DNA from: Sclerotinia nivalis
Taxonomy: Eukaryota > Ascomycota > Leotiomycetes > Helotiales > Sclerotiniaceae
Assembly: GCA_029531795.1 (NCBI GenBank)
Contig: JAPEIS010000001.1
Span: 4,712,001-4,776,000, forward strand
DNA: 64,000 nucleotides
Reading direction: 5' to 3'
Each line of letters opens with the position of its first letter. The stretch's first letter is position 1. Positions 46,904 to 56,360 of the stretch are shown here, piece after piece. Position numbers and translations under genes: made by a program. The notes below the pieces were generated by a model. It did no database searches and was not told where the DNA came from. It saw only the letters and a list, made by a program, of their open reading frames with translations.

Positions 46904-47991
46904 GTGGGTGAGAGATTAGGGGTTGGAGGTCAGTGAAATGATGTAGATGGCATGGGAACGGGGATAGGATTTAGCATAACGCTCATAGGAGAGGATCAAG
47001 CTGTGAGTTTGAGGTGGTCGAAAGACGGGAGATGAAGATGGTTGAAGATAGGGGTTGGGGGATGAGGGAATGGTAGGAAGGGGAAGGCAGGGTAGGAAGA
47101 GGAAGGGTAAAAGACGAAAGGAATTGTGCATACATAATAATCACGTTAATATTGTACCGACTACGTTATATTATACCTTCTTTGCAAGCAGCTGAGCATA
47201 GTTAGTAACTGATTTATTTTATCCATTTATATCCTCTAATGAGGGGATGAGGAATAGTATGAGAGAGTGATAAATTAATATGAGAGAGAGAGAGATCAAT
47301 CCCCATTTAAGCGAGACGACGTTCATTTAGGTTAGGAATCCTAACTCTTAATTAAACCTTCATGGTAGATTGCACCGACTATTACTCTTTTTCGCACGCG
47401 GCACTAACAAGTTACAATATCACTCCACGTCATAATTCCTATCCCGAAAGCTACGACGTCAAGGAGAAGGATATTGTTTGTACGAAGTTGGGAAAGCGGG
47501 AAGCGCGTTTGGGGGGGAGGGGGGTGGATTGGTGATGTATAGGGTAGGATGGAGGGGGAAGGGGGAAGGGGGAAGGGGGAAGGGATGTATGGTAGGAAAG
47601 AGGAAAGAGGATAATTGTGGAAAGCTGGTTTGGTGCGGGTAATCTATGTCCCATCATATCTTGATTGTGGTTTAGTTTTGTTTTGGTTGTGTTTTTGGAA
47701 TTGGTTTTGGAATTGGTTTTGGAATTGGGTTTGAAATTGGTGTGGATTAATTAGTGAGCGCTGAGGGGGAGGTTTGTAAAATTTCGTGTTGATAAGGGTA
47801 TGTGTTTAAGATGGGGTTAGGTAGATGGGGTTAGGGAGGAGTGAGATACAAAGGTGATGTTTATTCATATATTAGAATTATGTGAGTCTCTGAAAGGTAT
47901 TCGATCATTCCCAATCCGTACCCATTATCTGCAAACAGGGCGTCACCATGAATGAAAATGGAAATCAAAATCGTGAACATCCTAGAGGAGA
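46904..47991. other. Convergent spacer with G-rich repeats
   Basis: Between EDE1 (+) and the 2EXR gene (-). Contains the G-rich array listed separately, three copies of TTTTGGAATTGG near 47692-47728, and AGAG runs near 47281-47298. No gene supported. Confidence 0.5.
47510..47584 (+). repeat. G-rich tract with (GGGGGAA)x4, G-quadruplex-capable
   Basis: A G7-A-G6 stretch at about 47511-47524 is followed by four tandem GGGGGAA units around 47553-47581. Four or more runs of at least three G with two-base loops meet the usual G-quadruplex pattern on the + strand. Confidence 0.85.
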
Positions 47992-49269
47992 TCAAAGGTT
48001 CTCATCTTCAGGCTCCGTATTCGTACCCGTGTCACTTTCATCCACATCCACATCCTCAGCATTACTATCAAACTCCAAGCCGCCTTCAAATTCATCATAC
48101 CCATCGTCATCGCTATCGGCTTGCGGGACGCAGTTTATTGGATGGTCGCAAGAGAAATCCCAATCTGAGGTCAAGACTCTGAGCTCATCTGGCATAAGTT
48201 TCTTGTTGAGTGGAGTGAGAGCGTTACGACCAGCCGTGATGGGCTTTCGATTTTTGAAGCACTTGAATGATGCTTCGTCATGGGCTGACTTTGCTATCAC
48301 GTAGCGAATGGGTGGTGCATCTTGAGGCCGCATTAGAGAACTTACTTCGCCCTCTTCGAGATTGTTGCAATATTCTCGAAAGCCTTCCCATACTTTCCTT
48401 CTTTCCTTCGCTTCTCGGAAATGAACGGAACCGGACTTCTCGTAGCCTTGAGAGGTAAGCCAGTACGAAGAGAAAGGCTCATGGTGAACATCCTCTGGTT
48501 CAACGAAATCCACGCTATAGAATAGGGAAAAGGCCACCTCGTTCAGCACAATGTATATCTCCTCGCACATTTGAAATGGTACCAGGTCTATGGATCCCGG
48601 ATTCCACTTATTACCCCGACCAACGCTGGGCTCAGTCCATACCCGATAATCTATAGCCAGAATTTTCACCATGCGATATGGAGCACGACCATCATACAAT
48701 GACAAGGAGCAAGGAAGAATGCTGCCTGCCTTGTTTTGAACCACCCACATGATATCCGCATCTGGATTCATGTAATGCTTTGGAAGGACCGCGTGGAAAT
48801 TTGCACCGCCCCAGGAACTGTAATCACAGTAAGTGAAATGGGAAAACTGCAGTTGCAAGCCCTCCTCATAAGCCTCTTTGCAGCTCTGCATAATCACTGT
48901 GATTCTGCTGCAAGTGGCCGCCCGGCTTGTGATAACGTGGATATGAGGACCGGTAAGAGCATGCTTCCAGACATGACGACGAATTTCCAACGGGAATGCC
49001 GGGAACAAAGTGAAGGAAGGGGACTCTCTTCTTGCGCGGGATTGATTGCTAAGAATGCTTTCGATTTTTTTCCTTAATTCAGCCATTTCTGCTGCATCTA
49101 CTAGAACTCGAGTTGTGCCCACTTCATCTTGAGCTGTACCTGTTTCTTGTTCTTGCGCGGTGGATATAAGATCAGATTCTGATTCTTGCATTCCAATTCC
49201 ATCGTTTGTTGTTTGATCCTGGGGAGTTGAAGACTCCATGTCTTTTGAGATAGATTCCGATAATGACAT
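47992..49269 (-). CDS. 2EXR-domain protein, 425 aa
   Basis: Single exon from ATG 49269. A Ser/Thr/Glu-rich N-terminus of about 60 residues precedes a short helix (DAAEMAELRKKIESILSN). The hallmark of the fungal 2EXR family follows at about residues 85-105 (FTLFPAFPLEIRRHVWKHAL). Then comes a conserved region with ITVIMQSCKEAYEEGLQ and MWVVQNKAG. The C-terminus is very acidic (Asp/Glu/Ser). These proteins are abundant and expanded in Pezizomycotina; their biochemical function is unknown. No signal peptide or membrane segment. Confidence 0.88.
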   Translation of the reverse strand: MSLSESISKDMESSTPQDQTTNDGIGMQESESDLISTAQEQETGTAQDEVGTTRVLVDAAEMAELRKKIESILSNQSRARRESPSFTLFPAFPLEIRRHVWKHALTGPHIHVITSRAATCSRITVIMQSCKEAYEEGLQLQFSHFTYCDYSSWGGANFHAVLPKHYMNPDADIMWVVQNKAGSILPCSLSLYDGRAPYRMVKILAIDYRVWTEPSVGRGNKWNPGSIDLVPFQMCEEIYIVLNEVAFSLFYSVDFVEPEDVHHEPFSSYWLTSQGYEKSGSVHFREAKERRKVWEGFREYCNNLEEGEVSSLMRPQDAPPIRYVIAKSAHDEASFKCFKNRKPITAGRNALTPLNKKLMPDELRVLTSDWDFSCDHPINCVPQADSDDDGYDEFEGGLEFDSNAEDVDVDESDTGTNTEPEDENL

Positions 49270-50047
49270 GATAATTTGCTGAAAAGATGGTCGTTTCCAG
49301 AGTGGTGAAGTGCAATTTAGCTCAGCTCAGCTGATCGTGATCGAGGTTAAGCCACAATTGCAAGTAACTTTGCAGATAAATTTTGGCCGTGGAAGAAAAT
49401 TGAATATAAGCTCCTGGAAACAAATCTCGTACCTGATATATATCAATCATAAAGATTTGAGTATTGCATTGGTAGGGTAGAGATGAGCATCGTTGTATGA
49501 AAATGAACAACAAGATCACGTTGAGTGAATTGTATATATTGTGAGCGACATGCCGCATGAGCGGTTAATTCGGCTAGGAATCCCATGCACGGCGGGATAA
49601 ACGCGAAAACTTACCTACTTACTAGCTACTCGAGTACTCCTCCGAGCATCACAGAATTATGCTGTGTTTACTTCCAAAAAGTAAACAAAAACAATGGTAT
49701 CTGCGATCTGATTGGTCGGAATTTTAATGTTTCTATATTTTTTGTCTGTGAAATCGTGTCGTTGTCATGATGGTTTTATTGTATATACACTGGTTTGCAT
49801 CGAATAGATTGGGTCTGATTTTAAATAGGGGATTTTCCTACTCAAATGTTTTCAAGCTACTCATATCATAAGGCAAATGAAGGGTCAATTTTATCCTCTT
49901 TAAGATATTTATGAAACTTTTGGAGATAGATATAAGGTTCACTCAATTACATTCATGCTTAATTAAAACTGGGTATCATTATTATTTTATAGAGCATCCT
50001 TCCGTGTATCACTACTATCCGTTACCCCTCAGAGAGAGTCACAACCA
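49270..50047. other. Spacer between 2EXR gene start and DIM-5 gene end
   Basis: Upstream region of the 2EXR gene and 3' flank of the DIM-5 gene. Contains a CTACTTACTAGCTACTCGAG stretch near 49616-49635. No coding region supported. Confidence 0.45.
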
Positions 50048-51701
50048 CTACCAAAGCCAACCTCTACAAGACTTAGTTCCACATAGACATTTCTCGCTTC
50101 CCTCCTCCCCATTATCATGACCATCAACATAATCAAAAGTAAGTTCCGTCATTGGTCGAATATCCTTCGACGCAAAGAAAGCCAAATCATGAAGGTTCTT
50201 CTCCGAGTAATCCCCAACGCGAGCAAAGATATTCATATTAGGTTCGCAGGAGTGATTGAAGAAACGACTAGGTCCCGAGAAAAATTCTCCATCGATAACA
50301 TATGGATCACCACGTAAAGTCTCGTCGAGACTATCTGGGTCGGTGAACTTATCAATGTTGAATAGGTAGAGATCCTTTCTCTTACTGATAATTGCATTGT
50401 CGCGACGTCTTTCAGCTTCCTGCGCTGTGATTATCTCGCCAATATAGCAATCTATGAATGCACCTGCTTTGATGGGAACCTTGCTTCGGACACCTAGGAT
50501 TTGTTAGATTGTTTGCTGGTTTTGACATTGGAGAAAGAAGAACTACATACCCCAACCACGGGTTTCTGTGCGGAAAACTTGTAATGGTACACGTCTTCCT
50601 CTTGCGACAATTCGATTATCGCAAGTCTCATCACAAGCGCAGGCTTCATGACACTCGTAAATAGGCGCTTTACTACCCAAAAGCTGCTCTTTCAAACACC
50701 CTTCGCTATTGCCACCTGCTTGATAGGCGTACACGTTATGATCTGGTAGATCGACCTCGGAATCTTGTAGACAGTGACAAGTGATTCCATGGCAATTGTT
50801 TTTGCATTCACAGCCCACTCGAAACTCAGGATCAGCTCGGGATACTCCTTCTCGGAGAATAGATTTCTGGATGAAGGTGAAATCGTCAGGGAGAGTCAGA
50901 TTTTCGTCTTTGCAGACGATGGAAATTGGGTAATCGTCGGCATTGGAGAAGCTGCGGATTTGGCACCAGTGACAATCTTTGATGGATGACTGAGATTGAT
51001 GTGTTAGTTGTTGCTTGATTGGGGAGATTTGGATGCTAGCTAAAGGAGAGGAAATACATTTAGATAATGAAACTAACTATAAGTCTCTAAGCCAATGCTA
51101 CATAGTTCGTAGGAAGTGGGGAGTCATGCTTCCAGAAGACTTCTTCAATTGTTCAGCGCTAGCTCAACAATCTCCGCCAAAGGTTTGGGTATCTCAGCCC
51201 TAGTTGAGATATTTTAGAATCACGCTGATTCCCAAATAAAGAAACAAGATACCTAATGCACATTAATCTCATCAACACCCTAAGATCACTCGATCTTCGG
51301 AGAGTCATCAATTAATGTCTCCCTCCTTGAAATATTTCAAAGCTGAAAGAAAAGCAAGTAAAAATAACCAACTTCCACCATCTCATCCCTCACTGTAACC
51401 CAAAACTCCATCTCCCTCCCTTTTAACAACCAAACCTCATCCTTCCAAACCCACCCCAGACCAAACCACCTCAACTTCTCAAGCAACCCAAACTCCACCA
51501 ACAACCCAACCCAAACTAAACCAAAACACAAATACCAAATAAAACAACACTCACAACACTATGATCAAAATAATGATCCCTATACGTCGGAGCCATAACG
51601 GGAGTTGAATAAGAATCCAGCATATAAGATGCCTCTTTTAGTTTCTTCAAATCCCTATGGATACCGGTACTCGTCTTGTTCGTTTCGCTCATAAAGGGCA
51701 T
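50048..51701 (-). CDS. dim-5: DIM-5/Clr4-type histone H3 lysine-9 methyltransferase, 3 exons, 343 aa
   Basis: Exons 51701-51555, 50989-50551 and 50493-50048 sum to 344 codons. Exon 2 carries the pre-SET zinc-cluster cysteines (CHWCQ, VGCECKNNCHGITCHC, YECHEACACDETCDNR) and enters the SET domain at RTETRGWG. Exon 3 has GEIITAQEAERRRD, the catalytic FFNHSCEPN, ELTFDYV, and post-SET CLCGTKSCRGWLW. The length and C-terminal RGWLW closely parallel Neurospora DIM-5 (RGYLW). Enzymes of this type trimethylate H3K9, marking heterochromatin and directing DNA methylation in some fungi. No chromodomain is visible. The N-terminal exon (MPFMSETNKTS...) is supported by phase and splice sites but lies across an unusually long 565-nt intron. 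Confidence 0.93.
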
Positions 51702-52148
51702 TTTGATTGGTTCGCTTCGTCGCTGCGTCGGAGAATGAATTGTCGGACCGTTTTGATAGATACACACCTTGGGTTTGAGATTCAAGTTACATGATGGATT
51801 TTTCTACTTATTGGAAATTGAGTTGGGAAGAAATAAAAAGTCTGAGATATTGTTAATATATCAGCCAACCATGAGAAAAAGAAACATATACCCTTTGTTT
51901 GTCAGCCCCAAAATTTAAATACCTGCGTTTGTATACCTGCTTGTCCAAAAGGTGCCTATAGCTAAATACCAGATTGCTCATATCTGCATCCCCAGAGAAA
52001 AAGCGGTCAACAATTTAGTCCGCGGCAGAATATATTTTTATTTTTGCGAACTCCTACGAAATCTAACATCAACTACCTTCCATGCGCGGGGAATTTCTAC
52101 AACTTCCTCAACCATCCATCATCCAATTTCGACATAACCAACGCAAAA
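51702..52148. promoter_or_regulatory. Divergent promoter (DIM-5 / RRP1)
   Basis: 447 bp between two starts. AAAATTTAAAT near 51910 is A/T-rich like ribosome-biogenesis promoter elements, but it is not a clear match. Confidence 0.4.
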
Positions 52149-53054
52149 ATGGCAACCGATATTAGGGATACAAAGTTAATAAAAGAATTAGCTGCAAATG
52201 GTATGTGTATATTATACAATTGATTCCCACTCTTCCCCCAATAAACACCCCTCTCATTCCCTCCCTCCAATTCTAACCTCCCCATCCCTCCCTCAGACAA
52301 AAAAACCCGCGACGCAGCCCTCGAATCTTTACGCACGTACCTCTCCTCCTCGCGGTCCCTCACCCCTCTCGACTACCTAAAAATCCACTCCGGCCTCTTC
52401 TACTCCATGTGGATGTGCGACCGACCATTACCGCAACAATCCCTCGCCAACTCTCTCGCCTCACTCCTTGTCACCCTCCCCGCCTCCAAACAAGCACCCT
52501 TCTACACTGGTTTCTGGAACATCATGTGTAAAGAATGGGAGCGGATAGATGTATTACGGATGGAGAAATTTTTATTACTAGTCCGACGGTATCTAGCGGC
52601 TGGATTTGAGGTTATCGTTTCGAGTGCTGAGAGTAGCGGGAAAAAGAAGGGAGATTCTAAGAAAAGTGCGAAATCTGGAATGGATGGAGCAGGGGGAGAA
52701 GTCCTGGGTGTTCTTTCTGAAATTCCATGTGGAACGGGTCCCGATGCGCAGCGCACGCCGAATGGACTGCGTTTCCATGTGATTGATATTTGGGTTGATG
52801 AGTTGGAGAAACTTGAGGTTCTTGATGCTGCGAAGGAGAGCGAGGAGGGTGCGGGGAGATTAGAGAGGTTGTTGGAACCGTTGAGGAAATTGGGGAAAGA
52901 GAGTATCAATAAGGTGGTGAGGAATAAGGTTAAGGAGGCGCTTGGAGATGAGAGGTTACCGGGGAATGGAAAGGAGGGGGATGCGGAAGAGGACGCTGAG
53001 ATGAGTGATGCGAGTGATGCGGAGGAGGATGGATGGGGTGGGATTGAGGGTTGA
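52149..53054 (+). CDS. RRP1: Rrp1/NNP1-family ribosome biogenesis protein, 2 exons, 269 aa
   Basis: Exons 52149-52200 and 52297-53054 (donor GTATGT, branch CTAAC, acceptor CCTCAG) sum to 270 codons. The protein starts MATDIRDTKLIKELAAND and has the family pattern: KKTRDAALESLRTYLSS, LDYLKIHSGLFYSMWMCDRPLPQQSLA, FYTGFWNIMCKEWERIDVLRMEKFLLLVRRYL, and GLRFHVIDIWVDEL. It ends with an acidic, low-complexity tail. Rrp1 is a nucleolar factor for 27S/5.8S-25S rRNA maturation in the large-subunit pathway. Confidence 0.94.
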
Positions 53055-53506
53055 GGGTCGAGGGTCGAGAATTGAGAATTGAGAATTGTGAGGAGCCGAA
53101 ATGTTCCGAGAAGATATATTTTGGGTTTAAAGATAATCTATGGAAGAAATTTCACGGCGTCTAGGTGTTATTCGAGGAAGGACATTCAATATCCAATGTA
53201 AAAAGTCATTCCACGTTCAATTTCTCATAGCAGAATAAAAAGATCTCTAATTTCGACAAATATATCAACCAAGCCGTTGATGCGAACCAAACCATCTTTG
53301 GGTATCATTTAAGGTCGGCTTTGAAGAACCACAATGCACAAAAAACCTAAACGCCTCGCCAAATCCCTTCTTGTCGAGTCCCTTGCCACTCCCAAATGCA
53401 TACATATAACTATGACATTCATACTTTAAGGCCTGCTTAAGCCCAAGGTAATATGCACGGGTGAAATATGCAGACATAAAAAAAACTCCATTCCCGAACC
53501 AAGCAC
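53055..53506. other. Convergent spacer
   Basis: Between RRP1 (+) and the sphingoid kinase gene (-). Begins with short repeats (GGGTCGAG, GAATTGA). Nothing else seen. Confidence 0.5.
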
Positions 53507-55294
53507 TCAAACAGGACCTCGCCACTCATACATATGTCCCGTTTTCGAGAGTACCGTACCCAATCCCTTGTGTACCTCCGCCTGAAACGGTTGAAAAGGA
53601 ACCCTCTCCCCGTCAATACTTATATACCCATCGCCCTTCTGCTTCGGAATAATCCGATACCCGAGGATTTTGCGGTACCATACAATAGGTATATCGAATA
53701 ACTTTCCGGATTCCACTGACAACATCATCTTGATGGCTGAGAGACGACTTATGTCGCCATTGATACATATCAGATCCATGTATCCGTCGTTTGGAAGAGC
53801 AGCGGAGAAGAAACTGGCGTCTGAGGCCATGTATGCCATCTTCTTTTGGTCAGCATTTGATTTTGAGCAATGTTGACATTTTAATGTCCGTGCACCATTG
53901 GGACATCTGGGGATAGGATGCAAACAAGAGGAACCGTCAAAACTTACATTTCCACAATAGAAGTTCCCGAGTTTGTCATATGGAACCATTTCCCAACCAT
54001 CCGGCAATTTATCGTTTACAGTACCATATCTTAACGGAGGTAATCCATCATCCATCCCGCTACTAGCCGAAGCATCATCATCTAAAAGGTATTTGTATCC
54101 TCTTCTCTCGCTTGCTGGTTCGTGATTGCTCATCTCCTTTCTATAATGTTCTCTTATGCTGGGTTTATCCTCTATCGCAACCTTGACGGCAATATCACAA
54201 GGATAAAGTGCCTGTCCAATAATTCTCTCCAGAAATCCATAGGTAAATCGTGTAGATCCCATCCACCGCATATTTTCCGTAGCTAAATCCGCCTCGGCCA
54301 CAATTCCTACCGACTGAGATAGGAAACTAATCGTTCGTGTCTCCCCTTGCGTAATCGATATGAGATCTAGAGGCGTAGGAATTCCTTTGATAATGGCCAA
54401 AGTAGCCACACTCGCACTATCTGTCCCACTCAAATTCATGCTCATAGCATTCCCACTCCCACACGGTACATGCGTCACCGCGATTTTGGATAGAGCTCTT
54501 TTTGCATCATGTCTTTTCCCGAGGCCATTGAAAACTTCATGCGCCAATCCATCCCCCGAACAGCAAACCACCATATCATACGCTTCAATATCCATATCTT
54601 CGACTATCGTAACCGCGTCTCCTTGAAATTTCGTCTTCACCACGTCGATACTACAGCGTGCTGCTTTCAGAAGCGGTTCCACATCGCGGTCATAGTATTT
54701 TTGCGCTTTTCCCTTGCCACTATGAGGATTCACCAGAACTTTCGCCCTTTTCCCTTGTTGCGATTCGCCATACGATCGATCCAGTAATTTCGCTATCCAT
54801 TCCTCAACTTCTTCTTTAGAATGTGATTCTACCGCATATTTCAGCTCTGTGGGTTGTACCCTTTTCTTCGATGTAGGCGACGCGTATCGAATGGCAAGCT
54901 CGTTCGTGTCTGATATCTCGGCCCAGAGGACGTTGTAGAAAGGAATTGGTCTCGTATTTGCAGAACCTATATGGTGTATCAGTATGAAGCAGGTAGGAAG
55001 GAGACAATGAGCTAGACTCACTCGAACCAAAAGGCCAAAGCCCACAACAAGTTGCGGTCCCCTTCTCAAAAGCCTCATCTGTTCTTCTATCAGCATGATT
55101 CCTCCAATTCTTCCGGAATTCACAATCCAGAACTCACCCAGCACAATTAAAGAATCCGTTCCCAAGGTCAAGGAAGCGTTTCTCCCCACCGTCAAAGTTC
55201 CATCCGTCACAAATGCCTGCTCTCTCGTAAATTCATCACTAGTAAGTCCCAACGTCTCGATAAATGGATGATTTGAATCTGTAGAAGTAGTCAT
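53507..55294 (-). CDS. LCB4: Sphingoid long-chain base kinase (Lcb4/Lcb5-type), 4 exons, about 521 aa
   Basis: I use ATG 55294 and exons 55294-55138, 55078-55022, 54966-53948 and 53839-53507 (522 codons). Donors are GTGAGT, GTGAGT and GTAAGT. Splicing restores LIVLDEAFEKG...GLWPFGSSSANTRPIPFYNVLWAE and FYCGN-MAYMASDASFFSAALPNDG, the expected family sequence. The catalytic DAGK-type domain has C1 VLVNPHSGKGKA, C2 VVCCSGDGLAHEVFNGLGKR (ATP-binding SGDG), C3 PCGSGNAMSMNL, C4 SFLSQSVGIVAEADLATENMRWMG, and a C5 segment near the C-terminus. The enzyme phosphorylates sphingosine-type bases to make signalling lipids and feed sphingolipid breakdown. All three introns lack in-frame stops or compensate each other, so the unspliced DNA looks like one 597-codon frame. 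Confidence 0.92.
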   Translation of the reverse strand: MTTSTDSNHPFIETLGLTSDEFTREQAFVTDGTLTVGRNASLTLGTDSLIVLGEFWIVNSGRIGGIMLIEEQMRLLRRGPQLVVGFGLLVRVSLAHCLLPTCFILIHHIGSANTRPIPFYNVLWAEISDTNELAIRYASPTSKKRVQPTELKYAVESHSKEEVEEWIAKLLDRSYGESQQGKRAKVLVNPHSGKGKAQKYYDRDVEPLLKAARCSIDVVKTKFQGDAVTIVEDMDIEAYDMVVCCSGDGLAHEVFNGLGKRHDAKRALSKIAVTHVPCGSGNAMSMNLSGTDSASVATLAIIKGIPTPLDLISITQGETRTISFLSQSVGIVAEADLATENMRWMGSTRFTYGFLERIIGQALYPCDIAVKVAIEDKPSIREHYRKEMSNHEPASERRGYKYLLDDDASASSGMDDGLPPLRYGTVNDKLPDGWEMVPYDKLGNFYCGNVSFDGSSCLHPIPRCPNGARTLKCQHCSKSNADQKKMAYMASDASFFSAALPNDGYMDLICINGDISRLSAIKMMLSVESGKLFDIPIVWYRKILGYRIIPKQKGDGYISIDGERVPFQPFQAEVHKGLGTVLSKTGHMYEWRGPV

Positions 55295-56360
55295 GGTCAC
55301 CTAAATTGTTTTGATGGCCCAAGCATTCTCTCTCTCTCTTCGTATAACCTGGTTTCTGTCTACCCCTCTAGTATGTTGAATATTATAATGAACGACTGAA
55401 TATTGTGTTTGTGAAATTTGTTGTGTACGAAAATAAAAATTTAAATAAAAAAATTCTTGTCTTTTTTTTTTTCCTTTGTTTAATTGAAGGTTGAATGGTT
55501 CGTTCCAAGGTTGTTTGTTGTTACTTCTAACATGAAATGCTACTCCCTTGCAAATGCAGGCCCATGGAAGTCAAGATATGCCGAGCTCCAATGACACGGA
55601 GCACAACTTCTCCGATCATTCAACCCAGTCATGAGGTTCACCAGGGTACTTTTCTAAAGGCGAAAATAAATTGAATAGGAAATCCTATTACTCAATAATA
55701 TATAATATATGAGGGGTTTTAAGTTTATGCTACTCGGGCAGGTGTGAGTTATTGATGTTACCGTTCACCGAATCCTTCATTCAACTGTTTAATGTAAGCC
55801 AGCTTAAGACATCTTTGTGTGAACCCAAGCACAAAAACAAAGGCATGGACATATAATTGGTATGGTAAGATTCAAAATATAATTGAGTGCTGACGCGTCG
55901 CTGAACCTGAAAATCACATTTTATATCAACCGATTGAATGACCAACTGGGTGATAGAAGCAAGATTCACATGCTAAATGTTGGGAGTAGCAATGTTCCGA
56001 CATCGAGACATATACACCTCTTAGACTTTATAAGCGAGAATGAAACTTCAATGTTAGGAGATTCAAAATATTTATTTGTAATGCCTCGGATTCTAGATAA
56101 AACTCCTTTTTGTGCCTTTTTTGGCGCAAAGTTCCCGATCATCATCATTTCAACGATCAAAAACGGCAGGCTTACATATAACACAACACGACTTTAACTA
56201 GATTGACGCCTTTAGTTGAGCCAGCTTCAGCCCTCCAGCGCCTTCCTATTTCCTCTTCGTCTTCACCTTCGTCTTATTAGCAGCTGTACCTGTCCCAAAT
56301 GTCCATTAGTCCGGACGTGACAAATTGGTGATACAAATTTTATCATAATTTTCCATTTCC
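55295..56360. other. Spacer between kinase start and SEC26 end
   Basis: Kinase promoter (C/T and CTCTCTCT run near 55330-55340, A/T-rich 55420-55480) and SEC26 3' flank. Frames open around 55883-56197 on both strands show no coding signal. No gene. Confidence 0.5.

Noticed and set aside
53507..55300. Single-exon 597-aa reading of the sphingoid kinase starting at 55300
   Set aside because: Begins with GTG, reads through three clear introns and breaks conserved family segments that splicing restores.
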